In this document: positions 45,456 to 57,761 of the stretch, piece by piece
How the letters are laid out: each line of letters opens with the position of its first letter
How positions within the stretch are numbered: the first letter of the stretch is position 1
Origin: Diplodia intermedia
Lineage: Eukaryota; Ascomycota; Dothideomycetes; Botryosphaeriales; Botryosphaeriaceae
DNA length: 64,000 nucleotides
Direction of reading: 5' to 3'
Assembly: GCA_021495925.1 (NCBI GenBank)
Contig: JAKEKT010000137.1
Location: forward strand, 1-64,000
The notes under the pieces: model-generated
Told to the model about the DNA's origin: nothing
Databases searched by the model: none
Seen by the model: the letters and a program-made list of their open reading frames with translations, nothing else
Position numbers and translations under genes: made by a program

Positions 45456-47333
45456 TCAGACATTCGGCGACTGCACAAGCCTCTCGTAGGCTGCCGGCCC
45501 ATCCTGCCTCGCCTTGGCTGTCCTGTGCTCGATGCACTTGGAGAAGTGCAGCAGATGGCCCCTCCTCATCCTCACGAAGGAAGCGTACAGCCCGCCGGCG
45601 CTGAACACGGCAACGCAGCTCAGCAGCACCGGCCACTGGAACTGGTCGGGGCGGGAGAAGACAACGGTCGACGCATACGAGCACAGCTCGAACGCGCTCT
45701 GCCACGACGCTTCGACGGCGGAAAACGCGCCTCTGCGCTCCGCTTCGACCTCCTGTCCGTCAAAGATCAGCCATCATGCACAACGTCTCCCCAAGTCCTC
45801 CCCCACACGTACCTCCTGGACGATGACCTGCGCAGACAAATCATACCCCCACAGCCCCACCCGACTCAGCACCGCGCCGACCACCAGCCCCGCCGCCGCC
45901 ACCGCCGGCCTCGCCTCCGCCGTCATCCCCCAGAAGACGGCCGCGCCGCCCCCAAGGCACAGCGACTGCCAGGTGACGAACCAGATGCCCGCGCGCACCG
46001 CGCCGATGCGCGCCATGACCGCCGGCCCGGCCACCGTCGCGCTCAGCTCGAACCCGACCGACACGGTGCGCGCGACGGCGACGTGCCACGCGCCCCACCC
46101 CGCCGCCAGCAGGTACGTCACCATCTGCCCCGAGAACGACAGCACCGTCAGGTACAGCAGCGCCCCCGCGAACGACGGGAGCACCGCCCGGTGCCCGAAG
46201 TAGGCGCGCACGTCGTGCAGCGCCGCGCGGCCGCCGCCGGCCAGGCGCGCGGCGATGCCGGGCTGGCGTCCCGATCCGTCGCGTGCGGGCGACGGGCGCG
46301 CTTTGGGTTGGTGGAGCGCGGGCACGGTTTGGTAGACCTGGGTTGCATGGGTCAGTGGTGGTGAGGGCGGAGGGGATGGACGGATGACGACGGCCTACCC
46401 GGGCGATGGCGAAGTACTCGACGGGGATGGAGGCGAGGTTCATGCCGAGGTTGACGAGGATGGCCAGCTCGGTCGACGCGCCGTCCAGCATGGCGATGAA
46501 GAACGGGCCCGCGAGCTTGCAGACGAGGTCGATCCGCCGCATCTGCGCATTCAGGACTGCCGCCCGTGGTCAGTTCGCTGTCGTGGAGGCGCATGGTGGT
46601 GCCTTACCTCGCAGCGCTGTCTCGTCCCCGTCCGCAATCACAATGACCTTCGACACCCCCCCTCTGTGAGCGATGGGACGGAAGACGTGGAGCGCGTGGA
46701 ACTCACCCAGTCCCGCTCCACCGCCACCAGGTTCATGATGGCGCAGAGCTTCTCGACGCAGGCAAGCGCCGCCAGCACGGCCAGCGCCCCCGACCGCATC
46801 CAACTACTCCACAACCACCCCGTCGCCAGCAGCCAGAACAGCACGCAGGAAGCGCCCACCGTCATCCTCTGCAGCACTGCGAACACATCATCATCATCTC
46901 ATTCCCCGGGAGCAGCAGCAGAAGCAGCACACGCACCGATCGAGAGCCGCACCACGTCCAGCCGGTCGCCGCCGTCGATGTACCGCCCCACGGCCGGCGC
47001 CAGCACCGCGGCCGCCGCCTGCCGGCTCAGCGCGTACACCGACATGGGCAGCAGCGTCCCCGGGTAGACCGACGCCAGGTACAGCACCGCCCCGAACTCG
47101 AACACGCGCGCGTTCCACGTCGACAGGAAGTGCGACGCGTACAGCCGCTTCCGCACCGCCCCGTCGGGCGTCGTCCCTGCCGGTGAGTGATGGTCGACGG
47201 CCATGTCGGCTGCCTCATCGTCGCGCTGGCGATGCTCCGTCTGCGGAGGTTCCGCGCTGGGTTGGTCGTCCGGCGGGCGTGGCGTGCTGCAGAGTAGTGG
47301 TGTGTGGGGTCCGTCTGCGTCACTTGATGCCAT
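45456..47333 (-). CDS. Ferroportin (SLC40) family transporter
   Basis: Six exons (46937-47333, 46707-46876, 46608-46647, 46399-46556, 45813-46337, 45456-45752) join to 528 residues. After a soluble N-terminus comes LYASHFLSTWNARVFEFGAV, a ferroportin start, then GRYIDGGDRLDVVRLSIG. LNAQMRRIDLVCKLAGPFFI follows, and near the end VIVQEEVEAERRGAFSAVE. These are the conserved blocks of SLC40 iron exporters (the Asp after STW-R, the RIDL helix, the cytosolic VQE-RG loop). Ten or more hydrophobic helices fit the fold. Fungal members may move iron or other divalent metals across an internal or plasma membrane; the direction is unknown. The short 40-base exon 3 uses an AAG acceptor. Confidence 0.88.
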
Positions 47334-47658
47334 GGTTGGTGAATCGTTGGGGTGAGGTGATGGTGAGGGAAAGGACGGCGGTGGTGTGATGGGCCGAGCG
47401 CTATCTTATCAATCTTGCTGACTCATGCTCCAGCACGTGATTGGGCTGCGTCGTATGGTCTGGACTGGGACACTCGTCCTACAGGTCTCTCGGATTCTGT
47501 GTTTCATGATAGGTAGCTGTCTGACCTGGGTCTGTTCAGTGTCAGGCCGGACTAGTACCTTTCTCTGCAAGCCGAAGCATGCCGTGGCATGAACGGCAGT
47601 GGCGGGAGCGACGGCGGGATGAATTGCTTTGGTGTTTCAGATCTAAGATTGTCTACAG

Positions 47659-48640
47659 ATGAGTAACAGGGAAGGAAGGTCGAACAAGTCCAAGAGTCGG
47701 AAAGCAGTTCATTGCGGCGCTGCCTGTGAGGTTGGTGCAGATATCCGAGTCCACCCAAGTCTTGCCCGACGACCTGATCATCAATGTGCGCCACATGCGT
47801 ACCTTTCCCGGGCACTTTCTGCTGGTCATCCGCAACTCGCGGGTTGGGAGAAGCCGAAGCTACCAGCGGCATGTCCGCTGCCTTGAGATGCCCACATCTC
47901 CTACACTCGATGCTTCCTCTGGCCGCCCTTCACCTTCGCCATCACAACGACGCCGCCGCATTCCAGGCACGAGCTCTGGGGCTGTTCAATGCAACGCCTC
48001 AGCCACTCGACGTGTCACCGGCCTCAGCCGTACCGACCCTACTCTTCTCGTCGTTGGTAGGCATATACATGCTCGCCGAGGCATCCGTCTCCTGCCAGGA
48101 TGGCAACATTGACGGCGCCGCCTTGCTCGACAGCTTCATCGAATACGTCGATGTGCACAGAGGCGTGCACGCTGTGATAAGCGCTTTCTGGAGTTTCCTG
48201 TCCTAGTTAGGTCTGAATAACTTTGTGACTCCGATGCAAGAGGATATCCAGTACTTCGAGACGCACGGTTAGGGGGCCGAAGGAGACTGCGCTTAACCCT
48301 AGCAGCTTCTGCGCGATCTCAAAGAAGCAGGTACATCTACGGAAGCTCTGGGCTTCTACGATGATGCTGTTAGACACCTGTAATGGGCCTTTGACTTCGC
48401 CCGTCGGCGGCCGTGAGATCAGACGTTCTCATCTCTAGCTGCCGTGTTCGCATGGCCGATAATGCTGTCTGTTGACTTTGTTGCCCTGCTCTAGCAGTGC
48501 CGCCCTGAAACACTGATTATCCTTGCCCATTACGGAGCTTTGCTGCACTTTCATTAGGAGCTCTGTATTGTCGGCGGACTTGGTCGGAACGTGGTTGGCG
48601 CAATTACTACATTGCTCGGGAGTCACACACCTCTTAAAGT
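47659..48640 (+). pseudogene. Zn2Cys6 (UPC2-like) regulator relic, killed by point stops
   Basis: From 47784 to about 48640 one reading frame follows the C-terminal domain of a fungal regulator: HLLHSMLPLAALHLRHHNDA, TLLFSSLVGIYMLAEASVSC, VFAWPIMLSVDFVALL, RPETLIILAHYGALLHF and GGLGRNVVGAITTLLGSH. It is interrupted by about eight stops (from TAG at 48205 onwards) and, as far as I can see, by no frameshift. Upstream, a frame from 47659 with KSRKAVHCGAACEVG and ARRPDHQC may be the worn zinc cluster. All stops can be explained by C-to-T (or G-to-A) changes. Similar sterol-type regulators in fungi have an N-terminal Zn2Cys6 cluster and this C-terminal layout. Confidence 0.7.
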
Positions 48641-49144
48641 AATATTCGAAGTAGTACTAGTTCTTTTTCTTTATTCTTAGTTGTTAGTGTAATCTTACAA
48701 ACATAGTACTCTATTAGATAACCCCTTCTTTCTGTGTGGCTCCATGCGGGACCTGAATAAGATCACGTGAGCTGGCTCCAGTTATATGAGTGCAGCACCT
48801 GCTCCAAGAGTGGGAGTGATAGTCAAGACTTAGTCCGGCCTGCTGTAGCATGGTCCGATTACAAATGGCCGTTCTCGGATTACAGTCATTAGTATATCAG
48901 TGCGGAACAACAGATTCCGCCAATAGCGCCGAAGTAAGGCCTCTATGGCGCTGACTGTGGTGGTAACTCGACGATACTGAGCGACGGTTGCTCGAAATGA
49001 TCCCTGTATCGTCGTGGGGGCAGCCGCAAATCGTCATTAGTTTCGCTTATACGATAGAAAAGGTTGCCCGATCCTTCTTTCACAAGGTTCCTATAAAATC
49101 CAGCTCTGGCCGCTCGCTTCCATGCTTAGGGCAGAGCAACCGTC
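48641..49144. other. Amidase promoter region
   Basis: AT-rich start (48641-48720), then a spacer with no gene. TATA-like CTATAAAATCC near 49091 lies about 50 bases before the amidase ATG. Confidence 0.5.
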
Positions 49145-50950
49145 ATGAAGGCTTTCAGAATCCTACCGGCCACATTGGCTTTCGTCGCCACTGCTGCTCA
49201 CATCAGTGTGAATTCCACGTACCCTGTGTTTCTCAATGGCATCAATCTGCTTTCTGCCTCGGCCGCCGAGATTGCCACTGCTCTCTCTACCGGCAACACC
49301 ACCTCCCTTCAATTAGTCGACGCCTACATCGCCCGGATCGAGGCAAACAATCACCAAGGTAAGCATGATGCCATGTTGCCAATGCCCGTCTGACGTTGGC
49401 AGGATTGGAGCTCCGGGCCATTATTAAGGTGGCCCCGACCGCCAGAGAAATCGCCCACCAGTTAGACCTGGAACGTGCAGCTGGCAATGTCAGAAGTCCT
49501 ATTCATGGGCTTCCGATCGTGGTCAAAGACAGTGAGTAAGCCGAGCCGGAAAGAAGCCTTGTCCTGACGTCGCCAGATTACAACACCGACGTGGAACTCG
49601 GCATGAACACGACTGCAGGGTCATACGCATTGTTGCAATCCCAGGCCAAGGGGGATGCCTTTGTCATCAGCAAGCTCCGCGCGGCTGGTGCGCTGATTTT
49701 GGGAAAGGCTAACTTGGATGAGGTAAGCTTCGGCAAGCCCGGCCATTCTGTGTATGATCTGATCAACGACCAGTTTGCGGGAATTCGCGGCTCTGTTACT
49801 TCGGCGTGGAGCGGCAGAGGCGGCCAGTGTCAGTCTGCTTATGTCTTTGGTGGTTTCGCAGCTGGCGGCGATCCCAGTGGAAGTTCTGGGGGTTCTGCCG
49901 TCGCAGTATCTGCCGGATTCGCCGCCGCAGCACTTGGTACCGACACTGAAGGAAGCGTCATCAGCCCCTCGAATCGCGCGGCACTGTTCAGCTTACGTCC
50001 GTCGACTGGAATCACGAGTAGGAGCGGCGTCGTTCCCATTTCCTCCTCCCAGGACACGACCGGCGTCATGGCAAAATCCGTCTGGGACGTTGCTGCCATT
50101 TTCGAGGTCATGGCAGCTCACGATCCCGAGGATGCGTACTCGGCGCCCGCGGAGCCGTTTCGACGCGAGAACTACACTCAATTCCTTGGCGATGATGGAT
50201 TCCAAGGGCTACGGATCGGCATTCCAAGAGAACCTTTCTGGAATCAGACTGCCGAAGGATACCGGAGCGCCATCAACGCTGGGTTGGAGGCCACGTTTGA
50301 GAAGATGCGAGCTCTGGGCGCTACCATCATCGACCCGGTAGTACTCCCAAATGCGGAAGATTGGAAATACACCTTCGTGGGAGGCGCTGTGAGAAACAGC
50401 AATGGGACAGTCATCATACGTAAGCCCCGCCTTCCCAAGTCTTTGTTCTGCCAGCTAAACCCAGACAGAGTATGACGTCAAAGCGGACATGGCACAATAC
50501 CTAACAACCAAACGGACAAACACCACGAATCTTGAGACGCTCGGCGACATCATCAGTTTCAATGACGCTCACGCGGACCTTGAATTTCCTCCCGGGTATT
50601 GCTGTCAAGATACCTTGGTTGCTGCCAACGAACTCGGACAGCGAGACACGTCGGGTGAATATTGGTATGCTAAATGGGTTCAGCAACAGCTTAACGAAGA
50701 AGGAATCGAGTATCTCTTCCGAGAGTATGGTCTCGATCTTCTGCTTGTCCCGTCAGAGGGCGGTGCTTCTCGTCTTGGCGCTGTTGGGCGCTGCCCCGTT
50801 GGAACCGTTCCCGTAGGATACGACGAGATCAACTTGCCCTATGGGATGGCGTTCGTGGGAAAGCGGTACGACGAACCTAGCGTTCTCCGGGCCATGTCTG
50901 CATTTGAGGCCCATTTCCCCCCGAGAGCAGTGCCGCCGACTCTCTATTAG
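49145..50950 (+). CDS. Secreted amidase-signature enzyme
   Basis: Four exons (49145-49358, 49403-49531, 49577-50419, 50469-50950) join to 555 residues. A signal peptide (MKAFRILPATLAFVATAAHI) is present. The amidase triad is visible: Lys in LPIVVKD, and the two Ser in GGDPSGSSGGSAVAVSAGFA, followed by LGTDTEGSVISPSNRAALF. GITSRSGVVPISSSQDTTG is the usual substrate-channel block. The C-terminal half (YWYAKWVQQQ, VGTVPVGYDEINLPYGMAFV) is complete. It should hydrolyse an amide outside the cell or in the secretory route; the substrate is unknown. N-linked sites such as NST, NTT and NQT fit secretion. Confidence 0.92.
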
Positions 50951-51763
50951 TTTTAGACAGTGTGTAAAATCTTGGCCAATCTAACTAGCCATGCTCGCTG
51001 CAATCTTGCGCATCGTCTCTCACTTGTGAATGCTGTCTATCAGCCCATGCCCGTTACTTGAGAAGTAGATTGGTTACGTGTTGCTATAGTCGACCACCTG
51101 CACGTAGAATGTTGCATTACCATCCCAGAGATCCGGTGATATGGCGCGGAGTGAGACGTAGACGGGTGCCCGGAAGGTATAGTTTAGTAAGCCGATGGAA
51201 AAAAGACACCACGTTAGTAGATAATGTACTACCCTCCCGGGCGACGTGCCTTTCGCCATTGTCAGACCAGGCTCTACCGACCATGTGAGCCGAATCATGC
51301 AGATTTGCCATTTCAGAAGAATACCCATCACGCCGTAGGATGGGAAGCGCTCAACGAAGAGTTGGCCAACCATCATCTTTTCTTCCTCCCGCCCTCGTAC
51401 CACGCCTGCGCGCCCATGACACGCCTGGCATCTCTTTGCTCGCGCAGTGCATAAGCGTGCTTACTCACCGAATAGCTTACTATGCTTTTGGGACAACCGG
51501 CTGCCAAGCGTGGAGTCTGCCAAGGGATGGACGGGGTGACTGGCCAATCATGTCCCAACACCCCTTCCCATATAACAGGGCGTGTATGCACATCGATGCA
51601 AGGACGGAAGGAGAACGGCAGAACCCCATAGCCAGAACAGGCAGAGCTGTAGCCTAGAGTGGGATTGGTTTTGGGGTCAAGATTTTCCGCCAGGGTATAT
51701 CATTTTGTCCTTCTCCCCTTCACCTTTTCGCCAGCTCCATCCCCATCCCCCACATCCCGCGCC
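50951..51763. other. Spacer, nothing recognised
   Basis: No gene supported. Short frames on both strands lack features; a CT-rich leader (51705-51760) precedes the next ATG. Confidence 0.45.
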
Positions 51764-52686
51764 ATGTCATCAAATAACTCGAACATCGGGCCCCTGACCA
51801 CCACCTTCACCCCAGCATCGTCCGAATGCTACTCCTCGCTCGGCTTCCACACCGAGCTCGGCGGCCTACCCGGCGTCGTGCTGGGCCTCCCCGGCCAACA
51901 GCAGTACGACTCGTGTCTTCCCTCCAGCTACGACTGGGCACAATCGCGCTTCTACTCGCCCGGCATCTGCCCGTCCGGCCACACCGTCGACTGCAGCGCG
52001 CCCATAACAAGCAACGACGTCGTAACAACCATAGGAACCTGCTGCCCGACGTAAGCACGCCCACCTGCCCCCCCAATGTGCCTCCCGCGTCCCATCTTCG
52101 CCAACAGAAAACAAACAGCTCCTGGACGTGCCGCGGCGGCCGCAACGAGGCGCCGACGATCAAGTACGCCTGCAAGTCCGCCCTGACGGCCGGCGACACC
52201 ATGACCGTGAGCAGCTACGAAAGCAGCTCCGGCGGCACCGACGTCACGACCGGCCGCGCCACGCTCACGGCCACCGAGGGCGCAGTCGCGTTCGCGTACG
52301 GCGTCATCGTCCGGCGGCAGGCAACGGACCCGACTTGGGCTACAGCCGCCATCGTTGCCGCGAGCACGGCGCCGTCGACGTCGGCGGAAGCGACGGACGC
52401 GGCGAGTGGTGGGAGCGTGGAGAGGGGAGGGGAGGCGGCGGGGTTGAGTACGGGTGCGAAAGCGGGGATCGGTGTCGGTGTTGGGGTTGGCGCGCTGGGA
52501 ATCATCGCCGCCGTCTGCTTTGGAGCGTTGCTGCTGCGGACAAAACGCCGGTCGCGCCGTCCTGCGCGCGCGGAGCTGGAGCAGACGGATCCGCCAAAGG
52601 AACTGCCCGATAACTCGGTGATGGAAATGCATGGCAATGGCAAAGACCCGACTCGATCGCCGGCGGAACTGCCGAGTACGTACTAG
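51764..52686 (+). CDS. Single-pass membrane protein with Cys-rich N-terminal domain
   Basis: Two exons (51764-52050 and 52119-52686) join to 284 residues; the second acceptor (AAACAG) gives CCPTSWTCRGG in frame. Eight or so cysteines sit in the first 140 residues (ECYSS, DSCLP, GICPSG, DCSAP, GTCCP, WTCRGG, YACKS). A Ser/Thr/Ala-rich stalk follows, then one transmembrane helix (GAKAGIGVGVGVGALGIIAA) and a basic then acidic tail. No clear N-terminal signal peptide is seen, yet the layout suits type I surface proteins common in filamentous fungi. The function is unknown; a role at the cell surface is inferred. Confidence 0.75.
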
Positions 52687-52794
52687 TTGCTGGTATGGGA
52701 TGGATATCGGCATCGCTTTTCCACCCGAGTCAACGTCGAAGGCGGCAAAGGGCGTTCTCCGAGGTGGCGTGGGAGACGGGCATCTCTGGTATCT

Positions 52795-54974
52795 CTAAGG
52801 CGTTACGGGATGCTTGGTTATCTCACGCCTCTTCCCTCCCTTACACTCCTCATTGAACAGATCCTCAAGCGGCGCCGGTGGCGCTTTCAGGCGGGGGTGA
52901 CTCCGATCGCTCAGGTCCAGCACCGCGAGCCTGTCAAACCTTTCTGTCACCGGAATGTCAGTGTCGCACCGACGCCATGCACCAACCCCGAGCTCCTCGT
53001 GAGCAAGCCGCTGTAGTTGAAGCGTCTCGTTCATGTTCCACTCGACTCGCGCGTACGTGTCAAGGTTGCGCCGACGTTGAATCCATCTTATGAGCGGCTC
53101 GATCGTGTAGGATAGGAGAATGATTACACCCCCAATTATCAAGATCGTGGCGAGACCGAACACCGAGAAGTTCGTGTATGCGGTGCTGAGAATCTTCTGT
53201 TCAGACATTTGTCAGTGGGGCTCTCCCTTCCCTTCCAACCGCTGCGGCAAGAAATCCCAACTTACCTGATTTCTACACATCTGTTTCTGGGAGCTCTCTT
53301 CGGGCTTTATCAGGTATTCATTCTGCTTCGGATCCGGGGGACCGGTGGCTGCCTCAACGAAGCTCTGCTGGATGGATGACAGCGTGATGTTGGTCCATTT
53401 CTCGACGTCAAGCTGCCACTGGTTTGCGGCAAGCGGCCCGATGAAGCCCTGCGCCATCCGAGCCTTCGAGTCCAATGCCGCCTGTCCGAGAACTTTGATC
53501 GGTCCTATCAGCGGATCTTGCGGTCCCTGCAGGATTGCCATGAACCAGTCGAATGCTCCACTACTCTCGCTGCCCTGCCACAGCTTCGTGGCAGCGTCGT
53601 ATGCATCGACGAACGACGAGAGTGGGGTGCATCGCTTCTCGACTGGCAGCCCAGGCTTGCATAGCTGGTATTGCAGCACGAGTCCCATTGGCGACGCAGG
53701 CTCGTCGCTCCAGTACATGGCCATTGACTCACCCGGATTGGTCATCTCATTGGACATGTTGCCGGCAAAGTCATGCGCAGGGTACCAGAGGTCGTCCGAC
53801 TGCCCGGGGAAAAGCAGCGTGTTCAACGAGAGAAAGGCGATGTAGATGTCTGCGTCGGTCCGCTCAAGCTCATGTACAGGTGCGAAGACTGACAGTTCGG
53901 AAATGAGAGAGCCGTTTGCATACTGAGCACCGTAAACGCTAGAAGTTGTCAGTGGGGACAATAGTAGGCGTGGAGACACTCGATTGCTTACTCGATATCC
54001 ATAGTAGGCCGCGCACTCGTGAAATTCTCTTGAGAGAATTGGTCCTTCTGCGTAACAATATGCTGGTACGTGTAGTCTGCGTGAGGCCGACCAGCCTGTA
54101 ATCTTGGTCCATACTGGTATCTCACGAAGGGGCTGTGCAGGCCAGCTCCAAGGTTTGGGACTACGTGGGTGTAGCCGTTGGTCGTCAACGGGGCGGACTG
54201 CAAGACGAACCGGAACTGGCAACGATGGCTCGAAGGTGCGTTCATTCCAAGGTCGTGGTGGCTATCCACCAGGCCGGTATCCAGCAGTAGGTTCGCGTCC
54301 TGGCTTTTGCAGACATTCCCTGGAAAAGGGCGTGTAGCGTTCCTGATGCTGTCCGTGCGCAGACGTCTCTGGACAAAGGTACTGCAATCTTCGCTTTGGA
54401 GGTTGGGGTAGCACTGTTGCGCGTAGTCGGCGCTGGAAGTAAACCGTTGTGAAAGATACGGCTGGAACACGGTTGCAAAGTCTGCCAAGTCTGACACATT
54501 TGTTGTAGGATAGATGATGCCGCAGTTGGAGCTTGCAAGGAGTACCGCGTTGCCAGTGGTGGTTGAGATCCGGGAGGAAAAGGTACTGGCTACGGCGAAT
54601 GCAGCCAGGCTCAGGCAGCTGAACGCTAGCAGCGGGAGAATGCGTTGGTAGGCCCTCCTCGGGGGCTGATTCTTCCGCCAGGAGTTGAGTATCAGGAACA
54701 AACTTGCAATTCCCGTGGTCGCGTTGGCAGCGTCGCGAAGGACGGCCTGCCGCTGGTGGTACATTGCATCCCGCGAAGCTTCGGTCGAGTAGATGTAATG
54801 GAGTATGAAACAACAAATTCTCCAGAAACTTGTGCCGACAACAGCCACAAACAGGGAGATGAATGCAATGAGGAGGCTCCCGTGAGTGCGCGTGGTCGTA
54901 AGGGTGGCGCCAAGCAACTTGTCGTGCGACCAGTCAGTCCAGACGCCGGTGTAGATCTCGTGGTGGACATCCAT
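52795..54974 (-). CDS. Multi-span membrane protein with large exposed domain
   Basis: Three exons (53992-54974, 53266-53938, 52795-53196) join to 685 residues. Helices lie near residues 35-60 (LIAFISLFVAVVGTSFWRI), 105-125 (ILPLLAFSCLSLAAFAVAST) and 570-590 (VFGLATILIIGGVIILLSYT). Between the second and third is a 440-residue domain with many N-glycosylation sites and cysteines (LASSNCGIIYPTTN, QQCYPNLQSEDCSTFVQRRL). This layout is widespread in fungal genomes and has no known function to me. The start at 54974 (MDVHHEIYTG) is chosen over an in-frame ATG at 55127, which adds 51 unsupported residues. Confidence 0.8.
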
Positions 54975-55297
54975 GGTGGAGAATGTAGCTTGCCGACGCG
55001 TGATGATGGTGCTGGGTCTACAAGAGGAGAGGGCTGCCCTTTTCATCTCCGCGACGTCAAGGGTGCCATTTAAGAGTGCTTCACTTATCGCAAGGCTGTG
55101 GGACCTTTCAGCTTCTTTGCATCTCATAGACCCACAAGCTCATTTTGGAGCTTCAGGCAGCCTAAGAAAACCCGCAAGGCTGAAAGAAACGAGTGGGGCT
55201 AAGCCAATAGTAGCGTTAGTGGATCCGAGCAGGCTTTTTGGAGACAACATATGTCGTATAGAGCTACGGGGGCCAGACATGAGCTGAGGGCTGCTGC

Positions 55298-55828
55298 CTA
55301 TGGGCTGGGCCGGGTGCACGAAAGCTGATGCCAAGAGCTATGCCTACAGACATACGGGTTTCTCCACAGGGCGGCCTCCTCAGCCTGGGCGCATAAGTAC
55401 AAGGCTGGCTTTACAATCTGACTTCCGCTACACAAATAGAAGTGTGGCATGAGGTCTTGTGCGCCTCCTGAAGGCCCACGTGGCTGTCCCATGTAACCGA
55501 AATATATTTGGTGTAACAATTCGACAATTCTGCTTTGTTCTGGTGGAAGGAAATACTGGGGTAAACGGAGAGCCTGCCAATGATAGCTTGCTACTTGTCC
55601 TACTGCGTACGTGCTGACGTGTCTGGGGCCGAATTCCAAGAAGCCCTGCTTGGTTACAAACATTGTTCGGTGGCTCACTGGAGCCAACATCTCCCGGCAA
55701 ATTGTTGAACGATTTCCCGCCTGGACGGATTGCTGCACCAGATCAATGTCTGATTCCGTGGCATTGCCTATCAACCCTCTCCAGAGTGAGTCCGGCTGAA
55801 TAGTTGACGGCGGCAGTGACCCGACCAA
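55298..55828 (-). pseudogene. HET-domain protein relic (C-terminal part)
   Basis: The 176-codon frame holds SLWRGLIGN, then RTMFVTKQGFLEFGPRHV, then ELLHQIYFGYMGQP. These resemble, in order, the C-terminal blocks of fungal heterokaryon-incompatibility proteins (FWRTLIGN, RFFxTxxGFxGLGP, VGExYVHGxMxGE). The HET domain itself should lie further upstream (towards 56470) but I find nothing there. The fragment has no supported start, so it is a relic. Identity is from motif order only. Confidence 0.5.
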
Positions 55829-56470
55829 TCTCAGTGCTGGTAGGAGCCGTCTGCCTGGTGAAACTAGTGTTGAATGCGCTCAATAGCACTCTTCTTCATG
55901 CCAGGCTCTTTGCTTTATTCGCGTACAGCATTCAGAGTGCTCCGATCGCCACATTTAGTGACGATTCATTAACGGATCATGTAACATGCTCCATCATGTC
56001 TTGCCAGCCATCCCGTCTCGTTGCACGGAAGACGGGCTACTTTCTTTCCGATAGAAGACCCACATTTTATATAAGCTTAGTAAAGGAGGTTAAGATCTAA
56101 GCTTTTGTTATATTCGACTAGCGCCAAGTTGTCGTTGAACTTTTTGTACGCTTAATAAAGATGCTCCGATCTACATCTTCTTCCGCCATTTTTCGTCCGC
56201 TACATCAGCATTGTTCCACGTCGATGCAGCACTTGCGCCTCCGAAACTTGCGAAAGCTCCGAAGCTTAATTGTACGGGACATCATAGAGCCGCCCGTGTA
56301 CGTTGTGTCCGGACGAATGTTGTACAGACGTCACTAAGCAGAAGATAGATCAATTTGGCCACGAGTCAGCCGGATGAATGATTTATATAGAGGCAGACCA
56401 GCTTCCATCCAAGGTTCTATCACCAACAGTTCTTCCCTCAATTGGCTTTCCGCTCTGTTCTCTGACCATC
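55829..56470. other. Spacer and promoter of the NmrA-like gene
   Basis: No gene supported. TATA-like GATTTATATAGAGG near 56378 lies about 90 bases before the next start. Confidence 0.45.
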
Positions 56471-57499
56471 ATGGTATTCACCGTTGGCATCGCCGGTATC
56501 ACGGGGAGAATCTCCCTTTGTGTGGCACAGGAACTCCTCAAACATCCGGATGTCCTTATTCGCGGATATTGTCGCAATCCCACCCGTCTTCCCTGGCCAC
56601 TTCGAACGAATCCCCATGTCACCATCACGCAAGGTCAGGTTGGCGATGTCGCTGCCATACGGTCTTTTGTGACAGGCTGCGACGTTGTTGTCTGCGGCTA
56701 TCTCGCGGACAACGATGTGATGCTCGATGGGCAGAAGCTTCTCATCGACTTGTGTGAAGAAGAGGGAGTCGAGCGCTACATTGCCAGCGATTACACGATC
56801 GAGTTTCCCAAGCTGGAAGTCGGACAGTTCGAGAAAAAGGATCCCATTCTCCAGATCAAAGAGTACCTCGACACGAAGAAGGTCAAAGCAGTCCACGTCT
56901 TGAATGGCATCCTCATGGAAACGCTTTTTAGCGACCTGGTCTACCTCTGGGAGCCGGAGGAAAGGAAGTTCCGCTACTACGGGACAGGTGATGAGGCTTG
57001 GGAGATGACCACCTACAAGACGACCGGCCAGTACGTGGCGCACATCGCGCTCGACCGTGAAGCCGTTGGCTTTTTCAGGTGTGAGTAACGAACCGCATTC
57101 TTCATTCCCGCACCACGCACTTACTTTATACAGTTCTCGGCGACCGAAAGACCACGCATCAGATCGCTTCCGAGTTCAAGTCTGTTTATGGCGTTGAGCC
57201 TGCGGTTGAGGAGATCGGTTCTCTCGATGATCTATACAACACAGCGCACCGAAACGGCGAACAAGACTACATTCTGTATGTTACCCAGTCTCTTTAAGAT
57301 GTGTTCCGAAGCTAATCCTTCTCAAAGTGCGGGTACCCATGTAATCCTTAAAGGCCAGGTGTACCTTGAGGGAGACCTTGATGGTGCAAAATATCGGTCT
57401 GTTAGACCGATGACTCTGAGAGATTTCTTCGAGAGCCATCCGATGTCTGAACTGCATCAAGCACTTGACAAGGTTGGCCTGGACTGGGAACAGGATTAG
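56471..57499 (+). CDS. NmrA/isoflavone-reductase-like NAD(P)-binding protein
   Basis: Three exons (56471-57080, 57134-57275, 57328-57499) join to 307 residues. The N-terminus FTVGIAGITGRISLCVAQEL has a GxxGxxG-type dinucleotide loop, followed by RGYCRNPTRLP with the Arg expected for NADP. GDVAAIRSFVTGCDVVVCGY and GVERYIASDYTIEF match the NmrA-like SDR core. VHVLNGILMETL and YYGTGDEAWEMTTYKTTGQY belong to the substrate side. It is either a reductase acting on a small phenolic-type substrate or a redox-sensing regulator; sequence alone cannot decide. The third exon uses an AAG acceptor. It is convergent with the truncated regulator gene. Confidence 0.88.
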
Positions 57500-57761
57500 G
57501 TGCCAGCGTGCAAAACCCTCATCGCCCGGTTACGGTTGCACTGGTCGAATTAGTGCTTCAACTTCGATAGAAATGGATCCATGTCTCACACTTACGGCCA
57601 GAAATCGAATGACACTCAAAGTATCCCACTCCTGGTCCGGCTTAAGCGTGAAATTCTTCCCTCGTGATTCTAGAGCTCAGGCCGTGCGAACTGCGACTCG
57701 CGAATCCGCTTCATTGTCGTCGTGAAATGCCTCTGGAATAGGTGTAAAGGGAATCTCATTA

